Source of the DNA: Benincasa hispida | Lineage: Eukaryota; Streptophyta; Magnoliopsida; Cucurbitales; Cucurbitaceae | Assembly: GCF_009727055.1 (NCBI RefSeq) | Contig: NC_052356.1 | Coordinates: forward strand, 3,890,076-3,954,075 | Direction of reading: 5' to 3' | Length of the DNA: 64,000 bases | Shown here: positions 55,022 through 64,000 of the stretch, one piece after another | Layout of the letters: every line of letters starts with the position of its first letter | Position numbering within the stretch: the stretch's first letter is position 1 | Notes under the pieces: generated by a model | What the model was told of the DNA's origin: nothing | The model's input: the letters and a program-made list of their open reading frames with translations, nothing else | The model's database searches: none | Translations under genes and position numbers: made by a program

Positions 55022-55380
55022 GTTGCGACTCTGGGTGAAGCGTTGCGACGCTGCCCTGTTTTGTAGCAAATTAGTGCATTCTATCTTCAAGTGTCGAGCT
55101 TGCGTCAGGCTTAGTGTTGTGAGGAGCATTGCGGCGATGCAAGCATTGCTGAAATGTGTTGAATTGTTCCTCTTGAGGAGCAAAGTGGTAATTTATCTTG
55201 GATCTTCTTCTTAAGTGATTATTTGGTGTCGTTTGGCTTAAATTAGTTCTCAATCCTTTAAAATAACTCAATTTGAGTCAGGATTGGAATTTACCTATTA
55301 AAATAGACATTTTAAGCAAATAATTAAAGAATAATTTAGGGAATTAGTACTAATAAGATATCTCTTTACAAGACCTATCA
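55022..55380 (-). repeat. GYP1 LTR, right part
   Basis: It continues GYP1 LTR sequence after GYP2 and ends (plus) at CCTATCA, minus TGATAGGTC. This is followed by a purine tract (minus AAGTTGGAGGTATTT), matching the GYP2 layout. As the polypurine tract lies beside it, this is the GYP1 3' LTR. Confidence 0.6.
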
Positions 55381-56866
55381 AAATACCTCCAACTTAACTC
55401 TTGATCGTCTCGAACAAGTAAAAAATAGAAGTATGCATACATTCAAGCAAATATGGATTGTTTATTGTTTATTCAAAGTTTCATTCATTTATTCAAAATT
55501 GATTATACAAGTTGGTACATTTTCATCCTCAGATTCAAATGGTCTATACATTCAATTGTCTTACACAATGAATGCCTACATAGGAGATAATGACACTCTT
55601 CCTGACATCATCTCCGCCGCATTGAATGAGGAAGATGAGAGAGTACTACTAAGCATGCTAATAAAAAATCCCCGCCCTCGAAAACTCCAAAAATGATTCC
55701 TATCTCTTTCTCAACAATCAAGGAAGTAAGGATATAAGCAAGCATTTAGAAATTTAAAGTTTTGCTAACAAAATGTTGAAGCTTATTTTGAAAAGAAAAA
55801 GTCTTTTTCTTGCAAAATCATAAAAGAAAAGACTACCTAGTTTTAGTTTACTTAAAGGCCTAAACTAATAGAAAGGAGATATCCAACTCTTAATTCCTCT
55901 TCACCCTACACTGGCCCGGTTATCGGTCTAGGATATACCTAACTTTCATTGGAGAGAGGTAATTCTAATACAAGGGTGCCTTTTTAAGCTCACGCATACA
56001 AAATGTAATTAGCATTTCTTTTACCTAGAGGGATAACTTTCACACTCACACTGCCGGGAACCTATCGCTCTTTTCTCGCGAGCTCTGACAGAAACATAAT
56101 GAAGGTAGCTCTTTTCATCTCTATCCATGCACAGACACACACTTTATTGAAGGTTATGTTAGTTTTGCAATTTTTTTTTATGCTAGCATTTTTTTATACA
56201 CTAGGCCCTTTTTTTTCCTTTGTCTAGACTTGCTACTCTAACAAGAGGGTTGTTCTTAGACCAAAGATTGTCCTATCGGGATAACAAATAAAATTAAATA
56301 AATATGAAATTTCTAAGATTTTTAATATTCTAAATAAATCTAAAAAACTAAGTATTCAATTTTTTTAAAAATTAAAAGGAAAAGAAAGTTTCTTTCGAAA
56401 GATGAGTTTCAAAATTTTGATAAAAAATTTTAAAAGGCCCAAAATTTTGTTTGTATCCTTACTTGAAAGAGTGCGTCATCAAAGTTTCATCGATAAGAAT
56501 CGAGAGATTATGTAAAACAAATGATGCATAGAACAAAGTGAATGAGATTCTTGAACGTGCAAACATGTATTTATTCAATCATGAATTTATTGCATTCAAG
56601 GCAAAATGGTCTTTTGGAGCATAAAGAATTCAATAGCCATGTTTTTCAAAGAATCAAAATTATGCTATCAAGATGAATCAAAGCCTCAAATTTATTCAGA
56701 TATGTCAGAACAGAATCGCAAAATCTATGTAATCAGTCTAAGTAATCAACAATCTATTAACCCGAGCTCAGATGTTCAAGGATTCCAGATATGCATTTAT
56801 GATTCTATATTGGTCATATAAAGTAAAATTTTTAGTGAAGCTCATTTTTTAAAAAGAAAAGAATAC
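55381..56866 (-). mobile_element. GYP1 noncoding 3' region, part 1
   Basis: It resembles the GYP2 noncoding region: CTCTTGATCGTCTCGAACAAG against CTTTGCTAGTCTCGAGCAAAG at the same place after the LTR, and a GTAGCTCTTTTCATCTCTATCCATGCA stretch in both. An 87-codon plus-strand frame at 55433-55696 has no recognisable domain. It ends at the COP7 insertion (TSD AATAC). Confidence 0.65.
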
Positions 56867-57103
56867 TATCAACAAACAGTTACATTCTGTTTATTAGTTA
56901 CAACAATTTCTTTGTTACATTCTGTTATAACAATTTATTTGTTACAACAGTTATGATTCTGTTTGAGTTTGTTTGTATTTTCCAGCTGTTAGTTAGTCAA
57001 GCAAACTAACAAGTTCTTCTATAAAAGAAACTTGAAGTATGTAAATACAATAAGTGAAAGTAATAAGAAATTATTTTCACACACCTTTTCTCTCCATTTG
57101 TTA
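56867..57103 (+). repeat. COP7 5' LTR
   Basis: 237 bp. The TATA box CTATAAAAG at 57019-57027 is also in the 3' LTR (61657-61665). The two LTRs differ at roughly 15 positions by eye. It ends ATTTGTTA directly before the PBS. Confidence 0.93.
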
Positions 57104-57115
57104 TGGTATCAGAGC
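57104..57115 (+). other. COP7 primer binding site
   Basis: TGGTATCAGAGC, a perfect initiator-Met-tRNA type site, abuts the LTR with no spacer. Confidence 0.93.
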
Positions 57116-57179
57116 ATTTCCGCAAGAGAGAAAATTAAAAAAACCCACCCGAACGACATTACCCTCGTGCAGTCCTATC

Positions 57180-58832
57180 ATGACGACATCAGAGAGTTCA
57201 ACGTCCGGCAACTCTTCGGAACTCGACGCCCAAATGAATCCCTTCATCCTTCATCATTCAATCATCTCAACCACCAATCTGGTATCTACACCACTTGCAG
57301 GATCAAGCAACTACTCTTTATGGAGCAGAGCAATGAAACTTGCATTATCAGGGAAGAACAAGATTGGTTTTATTACTAGAACGATTGAAAAACCATCAGA
57401 AGGAAGCTTACAATCAGCATGGAGATGTAATAATGATGTGATAACCTCATGGATTATCAACTCAGTCTCAAAAGAAATTTCTGCCAGCTTAGTTTACAGG
57501 GGAAACGTCAAAGAGATATGGGATGAATTAAAAGAAAGGTACCGTCAGTCCAATGGACCACATATATACCAATTGAGAAAGGATCTTGTAACTACTAATC
57601 AAGGAAACCTTTCAGTGGAAGTATATTGCGCAAAAATCACTATGATATGGAAAGAACTTGTTGAATACAGACCAACGGATGAATGTACTTGTCAAGGGTC
57701 AAAGAAGATGATAAAATTCTTGAATGCAGAATTTGTAATGACATTCCTTATGGGCTTAAACGAGTCATATGCACAAATCAGAGCACAAATTCTATTGATC
57801 GACCCTCTGCCAACAATAAACAAGGTATTCTCTCTTATCATCCAAGAAGAAAGGCAAAGATCCATTGGATCCACACCTACAATTGAAAGTATAACTCTAA
57901 TGGCTAATGCTGAGAAAAGGTTTACATCTGAGAAATCTAAGAAGAAAGATACTCGACCATTATGCACTAACTGTGGATATAGAGGTCATATTTGTGACAA
58001 ATGTTATAGACTACATGGTTATCCACTAGGGCATAGACTAGCAAATGACAATTCAATCCATCAACCAAGGCCGCAGAACTCTATGCAAACTAGTAATGAA
58101 AAGCCATTAGAAGCTCCTAAGAGCAATCAGTCTGCCTTCTTTGCCAGCCTGAATAATGACCAATACTCACAGCTCTTGAACATGCTGCAAACACACTTGA
58201 ATACTCAACAAATTGATGAGATCCCTAAGACAGATACTACCCACATAGCAGGTACATGTCTTTCTACTTCACTCATCGATTCTTGTTGGATCATTGATTC
58301 TGGAGCCTCATCTCATATATGTCATGATAAATCTATGTTTAAAGAACTACACAACACTCAAAATATGTCAGTTATACTACCAACTAAAGCTCGTTTGAAG
58401 GTTGAGTATGTAGGGGACATTATAATAGCAAAACAGTTGATATTGAAGGATGTTCTATACATTCCTGATTTCAAATACAACCTGCTATCAGTGAGTGCTT
58501 TACTTAAGGATGGAAGATATTCTATATCCTTTACTAACACCAATTGTATCATTTAGGACAAGTCAGTTTTGAGAACGATTGGGAGGGCTGAACTAATCAG
58601 TGACTTACACTTACTCAAAGTAAATGATGAAAAGAATAAAGACTTGTCTATTGAATCTGCTGACTGGTCTATTGAATCTTCTGTGTTTTTGTGTAAAGCT
58701 TCTGCAACTACTTGGCATAATCGTATGAGACACCTCTCTATTAGTAGAATAAAAGAATTGTCAAAGATTATAGAGATTTCTGATTTCTCAAATTGTAAAC
58801 AATTCTGTCACATTTGTCCTTTAGCTAAATAG
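57180..58832 (+). pseudogene. COP7 gag-protease
   Basis: The frame starts MTTSESSTSGNSSEL at 57180 (upstream codons run through the LTR and PBS and are not used). It contains the copia gag domain (SSNYSLWSRAMKLALSGKNK, ISASLVYRGNVKEIWDELKE, EFVMTFLMGLNESYAQIRAQ), a complete zinc knuckle CTNCGYRGHICDKC, and the protease with WIIDSGASSHIC and VLYIPDFKYNLLSVSALL. The first 458 codons are uninterrupted. TAG at 58554 stops it within the protease end; the frame then continues as gag-pre-integrase (TWHNRMRHLSISRI) to a second TAG at 58830. Both look like CAG or CAA changed to TAG. Confidence 0.93.
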
Positions 58833-59815
58833 AAGCGTCTTTCATTTCCTGCCTTAAATAATGTTGCTGAGAATATTTTCGACCTTGTGCACCGTGATAT
58901 ATGGGGTCCCTTTAAAACCTGAACACATGCAGGTCACACTTACTTTGCCACCATTGTTGATGATAAATCAAGGTACACATGGATACATCTCTTGGAAAAT
59001 AAAAGTGATATTCTACAAGTCATTCCCAGTTTCTTCAAACTTATTGAGACTTAATTCTCAAAGAAAATCAAAAGTTTTCATTCTGATAATGCTCCTGAAT
59101 TAAATTTCAGAGAATTTTTTGCCAAAATAGGAACTACTCATCAGTTCTCCTGTGCATATACTCCTCAACAGAATTCAGTGGTTGAAAGGAAACATCAACA
59201 CCTCCTCAACGTTGCAAGAGCCCTAATGTTTCGGTCTAATGTTCCTCTCACTTTTTGGGGAGAATGCGTCCTCACTGCAGCATACTTAATCAACAGAACA
59301 CCTATGGTTTTACTATCCAACAACACTCTCTATGCTGTTTTGTTTAACAAAACTGTTGACTATGGCTTCATAAAGACATTCAGATGCTTGCCTATGCTTC
59401 TACACCAATAGTCAACAGGTCTAAATTCGATCCAAGAGCAAGACCATGTGTCTTCATGGGATATCCATCAGGTATAAAGGGATATAAGCTATATGATATG
59501 ACTAAAATGACATTTTTTATCTCTAGGGATGTCTTATTCTTTGAAGAAAGGTTCCCATTCCAGTCTGTCAAAGAAGACAACAAGCCCATTTCACATGATT
59601 TTATTGATCAGTTCATCATACCAAGCCCACTATTTGATCACTTTGAAAACAAAGGTATTACTGAAAATCTTGTTGTTAATACCTTAGAACGCTTATGTGA
59701 GGATAACCACGGTATTGATGATTCACAACCTCATATTGAAACCAATCATACCACCCAAACAACCATTCCCACACCCCAAGAAGGTCATCGAGAGCACATT
59801 ACCCACCCTCCTACC
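58833..59815 (+). pseudogene. COP7 integrase
   Basis: It continues in frame: NIFDLVHRDIWGPFKT (first Asp), TGA at 58920, YFATIVDDKSRYTWIHLL, TAA at 59052, SFHSDNAPELNF (second Asp), CAYTPQQNSVVERKHQHLL (Glu), FWGECVLTAAYLINR. A frameshift near 59385 follows, then CVFMGYPSGIKGYKLYD and a linker. The second Asp and Glu are 32 residues apart here. The catalytic residues survive but translation would stop. TGA and TAA are again consistent with C-to-T. Confidence 0.9.
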
Positions 59816-59929
59816 TAAAAGACTTTCACTGTAACCTCACATCCCACAGAAAATCACCCTTTTCTCTTCACAAACACCTTTCATATAATACATTACAACC
59901 AAAACCATAAGACATTCATCCTAAATGTC

Positions 59930-61490
59930 ACTTCCATCTATGAACCCACCTATTACCACTAAGTCGCGAACCACCAGATTTGGAAGAAGGCTATGGCAGA
60001 GGAAATAGAAGCCATGGAATGAACTAATACATGGACTATTGTCTCTCTTCCAAAGAATCATCATACTGTAGGCAGTAAATGGGTTTACAAAGTCAAATAC
60101 AAACAAGATGGAACAGTTGACAGATATAAGGTGAGACTTGTAGCAAAAGGCTATAATCAACAAGAAGGAATAAATTTCTCAGACACCTTCTCACCTGTCG
60201 CCAAAATTGTCACTGTTAAAGTCTTCTTCGCCCTTGCTGCATCCTACAATTGGTCACTCACTCAAATGGACATCAATAATGCCTTCCTAAATGGTGATTT
60301 GTTTGAAAAAGTGCATATGTCTTTGCCATTGGGTTATCAAACCTCACAAGTACCATGGAAAGGTGAGAAACTAGCCTGCAAACTTAATAAATCTATATAT
60401 GGTCTGAAACAAGCCTCGAGACAATGGTTTCTCAAGTTTACAGCTGCTCTATCTTCACATGGCTTTCATCAATCCAAGTCTGATTATTCTCTCTTTACCC
60501 GAGGACATGGACATGATTTTGTAGCATTGTTGGTATATGTAGATGACATATTATTAACTGGACCATCCCCTCAAATAATCAGCTCAGTCAAAGAAGTCCT
60601 CAAAGGACATTTCAAACTCAAGGATTTAGGCCATGCGAAATATTTTCTGGGATTAGAATTATCCAAATCTCAACAAGGGATCATGATTTCCCAAAGAAAA
60701 TATTACCTCCAAATACTTGAGGATACTGGATTTCTTGAAGCTAAACCAGCTACAACTCTTATGGATCCTAATTTGAAACTATCAAAGAATGAAGGAGAGC
60801 TTCTAAAGGCAGATGACATCACATGTTATAGGAGACTGATTGGCAGGTTTATATATCTTCAAATATCTCGGCCAGACATATGCTTTGCTGTTCATCGGCT
60901 AAGCCAATTCATCTACAGCCCCACTAAAGTTCACTTCAATGTCGCTCATCACTTACTCAGGTACTTAAAATGGTCTCCTGGACAAGGCATTTTAATCAGC
61001 TCTATCACTTCCTTTCATTTAAAAGCCTTTATGGATGCTGATTGGGGATCATGTCCTGATACTAGAAGATCCATTACTGGTTTCTGCATATTCCTAGAGG
61101 CGTCTATCATATCATGAAAATCAAAGAAACAAGCCACCGTTTCTAGATCTTCTGCAAAAGCGGAGTACAGGGCACTAGCATCAGTTACTAGTGAATTAAT
61201 GTGGATCTCTCAACTCCTCAAAGATCTTCAGGTTAAGATCCTAATGCCCACTACTGTATTCTGTGACAATCAAACTGCTATTGCCATTGCCTCTAATCCA
61301 ATGTTTCATGAGAGGACAAAACACATAGAAATTGATTGTCATTTTGTTCGGGACAAGATAGCTGCTGGGTTCCTTAAGGTTCTCCCTATCCAATCAACAA
61401 CTCGCAGACATGTTCACTAAAGCATTGCCTACATCTGTTTTGTCTAAACTAGTATCCAAGTTGGGCATCATTGACATTCATTGTCCAACT
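59930..61490 (+). pseudogene. COP7 reverse transcriptase and RNase H
   Basis: RT begins MAEEIEAME, TGA at 60020, then TIVSLPKNHHTVGSKWVYKV, RLVAKGYNQQEGINFSDTF, LTQMDINNAFLNGDLFE, YGLKQASRQWF, YVDDILLTG (intact catalytic box near 60537) and FKLKDLGHAKYFLGLEL. RNase H has MDADWGSCPDTRRS, TGA at 61115 (probable Trp), [23 protein letters not shown] and [13 protein letters not shown] frameshift near 61390 moves the end ([20 protein letters not shown]) to another frame. The stop is followed by the polypurine tract, as normal. Confidence 0.92.
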
Positions 61491-61500
61491 TAAGGGGGAG

Positions 61501-61741
61501 TATCAACAGTAAAACAGTTACATTTTGTTTATTAGTTACAACAATTTCTTTGTTACATTCGGTTATAACAATTTATTTGTTACAACAGTTATGATTCTGT
61601 TTGAGTTTGTTTGTATTTTCCAGCTGTTAGTTAATCAAGCAAACTAACAAGTTCTTCTATAAAAGGAATTTGAAGTATGTAAATACAATAAGTGAAAGTA
61701 ATAAGAAAGTATTTCCTCATACCTTTTCTCTCCATTTGTTA
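61501..61741 (+). repeat. COP7 3' LTR
   Basis: 241 bp from TATCAACAGT to CATTTGTTA, preceded by polypurine AAGGGGGAG and followed by TSD AATAC. Confidence 0.93.
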
Positions 61742-61746
61742 AATAC

Positions 61747-62301
61747 CATGAAGAATACCAAAAACATGCAATGTTTCCCACCCCCAACTTAAAGATGGAA
61801 TATTGTCCTCAATGTTTAGAATAAGCAAATGAATTAAAGAAACAAAAAAATAAGGGATGTAGAGAGAAGCTTCTCTGGTTTTTGTTATTGATTATTTATT
61901 TGCTTGAGAGAGAATTTCCTTGCTTTTTTTTCTTTTGCTTTTACTTGGGAGTTTTTTTAAATTATTATTTGATAACCTACCAAGGAAAGAAAAAGAACCA
62001 ATTGTTCTATTTATTAGTAAAAAATATGCAAAAATAAGAAAGAAAGAAAGAGAAAAGAAAAATGAAAAAGGAAAGAAGAAAATTTATCCTGTCTTTGCAA
62101 AGTTTTAGCGTCATTTGCTCGACGTTGGCAAAGAGGGGTATTATATATATGAGGGATTAGTTAAACACAAGTCCTATTGGACTTGGTTTACATGCTCTTC
62201 ATTGTAAATTTTGAGTATGTGCACGTTTATCTTGGAGATTTTTGTGTTTTTTTTAGGGAACATCAAAATTCTCAGTCTCTTTAGGTTTTTGCTTCTTGGG
62301 G
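61747..62301 (-). mobile_element. GYP1 noncoding 3' region, part 2
   Basis: It resumes GYP1 after COP7: CCCACCCCCAACTTAAAGATG with TATTGTCCTCAATG is the same phrase as CCCACCCCAAACTTAAAAAG in GYP2 (48801). No RT or integrase coding is visible. An AGAAAGAAAGAGAAAAG purine run lies near 62038-62095. Confidence 0.65.
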
Positions 62302-62709
62302 TTATAGAAAGAACTTCCTAAGTTCTTGCTCTTTTTTGGAGATGGGAGAGCCAATCTCTTTTACCTGCACACTGGAAACGGAACAAAAATTAGAAGCTTT
62401 GTTTTTGTTTTTTGTATTACAAACAAATTTTGAATTTGAATTATTAGTTGAAGGTTTTTCATTTATACAAATTTTGTTTTGAAAATTTGAATCTACTTTT
62501 AAAGTATTTACATTCTGGCAAAATTTGTTGTTGAAAGAACTATCATTATCATCTTTTGAAGAAAACTCATTCTTTTTAGAAAATTGAAGTGAAGAATTAG
62601 AAACATATTTTTTATTTGAATTATAATGGTCACAAAAGTGAAGAGATGCATGAGAAGAATCATGAGTAATCAAATCAAAACCATAATGAATGGAAGGAGC
62701 TACAAACAA
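62302..62709 (-). pseudogene. GYP1 Asn/Ser/Lys-rich tail after protease
   Basis: An open minus-strand frame of 135 codons, low in complexity (runs of Asn, Ser, Lys; NFQNKICINEKPSTNNSNS), directly follows the protease frame with a few bases overlap. In a complete gypsy element RT would begin here. I recognise no domain. It may be a divergent spacer retained by non-autonomous members. Confidence 0.5.
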
Positions 62710-63160
62710 TTAGAACTTTTGTACAACATGGAATCAACAATGTTATCAATTTCATCATATGTGTCTATGGAGCAAAGAGAATAATACTCCTCCGGAAATT
62801 TCATTACATCATAAATGTTGAAGGATTTTACCTCTCCATCAAATTCTACTGATAAGAACCCTTGATCTATGTCAATACTAGTTTTTGCAGTTTTCATGAA
62901 GGGTCTACCAAGTAAAATATTAGAGGAAGAAGTAGAGTATGGTTCATCCATTTTTAAAATATAAAAACCAACGGGAAAGATTAATTCTCCAACTCTCAAC
63001 AAAACATCTCCTACTATGTCTAGAGGTTGTATGTATGACCTATAGACTAGTTGTATGCAAACATTCGTTTTTTGTAGGCCATTCAAATTAAGGTCTTCTT
63101 AAACATGAAAATGTATGACGTTTATTGAAGCACCTAAATCTAGCATATCACGAGTGATAA
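62700..63160 (-). pseudogene. GYP1 aspartic protease
   Basis: On the minus strand the active site reads DLGASINV at about 63120-63145, a stop follows, then LNGLQKTNVCIQLVYRSYIQ, LDIVGDVLLRVGELIFPVGF and YILKMDEPYSTSSSNILLGR with PFMKTAKTSIDIDQGFLSVE. The last box (ILLGRPFM) is the conserved gypsy protease end. This is the same domain as in GYP2 but clearly diverged, so the two elements belong to different families. Confidence 0.85.
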
Positions 63161-64000
63161 TTTTATCTCCTATTTTTCATGGCAAGGTAAATAGTCTCGG
63201 ATCTCTACATTTTTGGGACATACCTTTTTTAGCAAAGCAGAGACATTCTTGCTAACAGTTACTCTCTCCTCTTCCTTCCCTTTTTGTTTCTTAGTATACA
63301 AGTCCTTTAAAAATTTAGCATACCTCGGTATTTATTGAATAGCATTAAGCAAAGGATATTAATTTGTACCTTTTTTAACATCTTTACAAGCTCTAGGTCA
63401 GTATTTTCTACCTTAGGTCATGCTAATCTAGTAGGGAATGGTGCCTTGGGTACTTACAGCTCTACTTTAGGAGGAGAGTAATCACCTACCTCGGAAAAAA
63501 TAGGAGTCTCTTTTGACTCACTTACCTTGCTCTCTTGATCTTTCATTACTTTTTCTTGCTTCTTGGGAGGAGATTGAACCGGGGTTGCATCTTGAGAGGA
63601 TGAGTGGATATCCTTACCGCTTCTTAGAGTGATTGCACTAATATTTGCATGCTTCGGTTGAATGGGGAGCTTTCCAGATGATTTACTCTCAAGCTTGCTT
63701 AACACAGTTTCAAGTTGCATGATTTGTGTGCCCAAGTTTGAGAAGCTTTGTCTAGTTTCTTGTTAGAAAGATTTTGTGTCTTGTTGAAGTTGTTTGGTTT
63801 CTTGTTGAAGTCGTATGTTGTCCTTTTGTAAATTGTGGAGTTACTGTTGAAATTTCAAAGAGTGGTTAGCAAGAGATTTCACTACATCCTCGAGAGACAT
63901 ACCTGAGGAGCTTGAAGAAGATTGATTTCGATTCTCGTATTGCCCTTGAGTTCCTCATTTGAAATTTGGATGATCTCACCACCATTGGTTATAAGTTTGC
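63161..64000 (-). pseudogene. GYP1 gag C-terminus, continues off the right edge
   Basis: On the minus strand: SSSSGMSLEDVVKSLANHSL, a Gln-rich coiled-coil-like stretch (LQKDNIRLQQETKQLQQDTK), MGTQIMQLETVLSKLESKSS, then ANISAITLRSGKDIH, the TLRSGK box shared with GYP2, and a Lys/Glu-rich linker. Several stops occur, for example at about 63842 and 63763. The N-terminal gag, PBS and 5' LTR are right of the window. Confidence 0.8.

Larger units (their letters stand above)
56867..61741 (+). mobile_element. COP7: complete plus-strand copia, TSD AATAC
   Basis: The 5' LTR is 56867-57103, the PBS 57104-57115, then gag-protease, integrase, RT and RNase H, a polypurine tract (AAGGGGGAG, 61492-61500) and the 3' LTR 61501-61741. 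The perfect TSD is AATAC (56862-56866, 61742-61746). The LTRs begin TATCAACA and end TTGTTA, not TG...CA. It is an Ale/Retrofit-like element of 4875 bp with several stops and two frameshifts, and is probably the youngest-looking insertion with COP6. Confidence 0.95.

Noticed and set aside
55433..55696. An 87-codon plus-strand frame in the GYP1 noncoding region
   Set aside because: No domain similarity, opposite strand to GYP1, and no counterpart at the equivalent place in GYP2.

Overview
This window looks like plant nuclear DNA that is almost entirely transposable elements. It is AT-rich and has no operons, ribosome binding sites, rRNA or tRNA genes. It carries many Ty1-copia and Ty3-gypsy (Athila-like) coding remnants, initiator-Met-tRNA primer binding sites, polypurine tracts, 5-bp target site duplications (TSDs) and a MULE-type MITE. 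The long-LTR copia families and the MITE sequence resemble repeats I associate with cucurbits (Cucumis and relatives). That assignment is from memory and needs a database search. I see no intact host gene. The nearest candidates are a HARBI1-like pseudogene (about 26.5-27.0 kb), a Ulp1-type C48 protease tail inside a DNA transposon (44.6-44.9 kb) and an exon-like unknown ORF (5.65-5.9 kb).

Layout. 1-2761: right end of COP1, a plus-strand copia deletion derivative with its 3' LTR, inserted in COP2. 2762-5653: COP2, a minus-strand copia (protease, gag, PBS, 5' LTR). 5654-6700: unassigned. 6700-12666: COP3, a degenerate minus-strand copia split by a solo LTR (SOLO-A1, 7314-9311). 12667-26420: LTR-B1 (minus), split by COP4 (13272-25174, TSD AAAAC). 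COP4 has a solo gypsy LTR (21398-23520, TSD TACAT) in its own 3' LTR. 26421-28572: HARBI1-like remnant plus unusual hairpins and tandem arrays. 28573-30367: truncated plus-strand LTR-B2 carrying a MITE. 30368-33824: copia remnant COP5, whose LTR is split by solo LTR-B3. 33825-35908: solo LTR (SOLO-A2).

From about 35909 to 45560 lies a probable CACTA-like DNA transposon with a Ulp1-like gene, split by COP6 (38109-43686, minus-strand copia, TSD AGTTG). From about 45560 to the right edge is GYP1, a minus-strand Athila-like element. Its LTR is split by a second Athila-like element, GYP2 (46343-55021). GYP2 in turn holds a solo copia LTR (LTR-B4, 49625-51642) inside its protease. The GYP1 noncoding region is split by COP7 (56867-61741, plus-strand copia, TSD AATAC).

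The elements do not work together as a pathway; the order of nesting records successive insertions. All the coding regions are damaged. Many stops and catalytic losses fit C-to-T or G-to-A change, as expected from deamination of methylated cytosine. Both Athila-like elements have gag and protease but no recognisable RT, RNase H or integrase before their noncoding 3' region, so they look non-autonomous. I did not find a convincing new biological system. The best leads are the CGATCG-rich array in the COP4 leader, the arrays at 27.0-28.3 kb, and the gag-protease-only gypsy pair.
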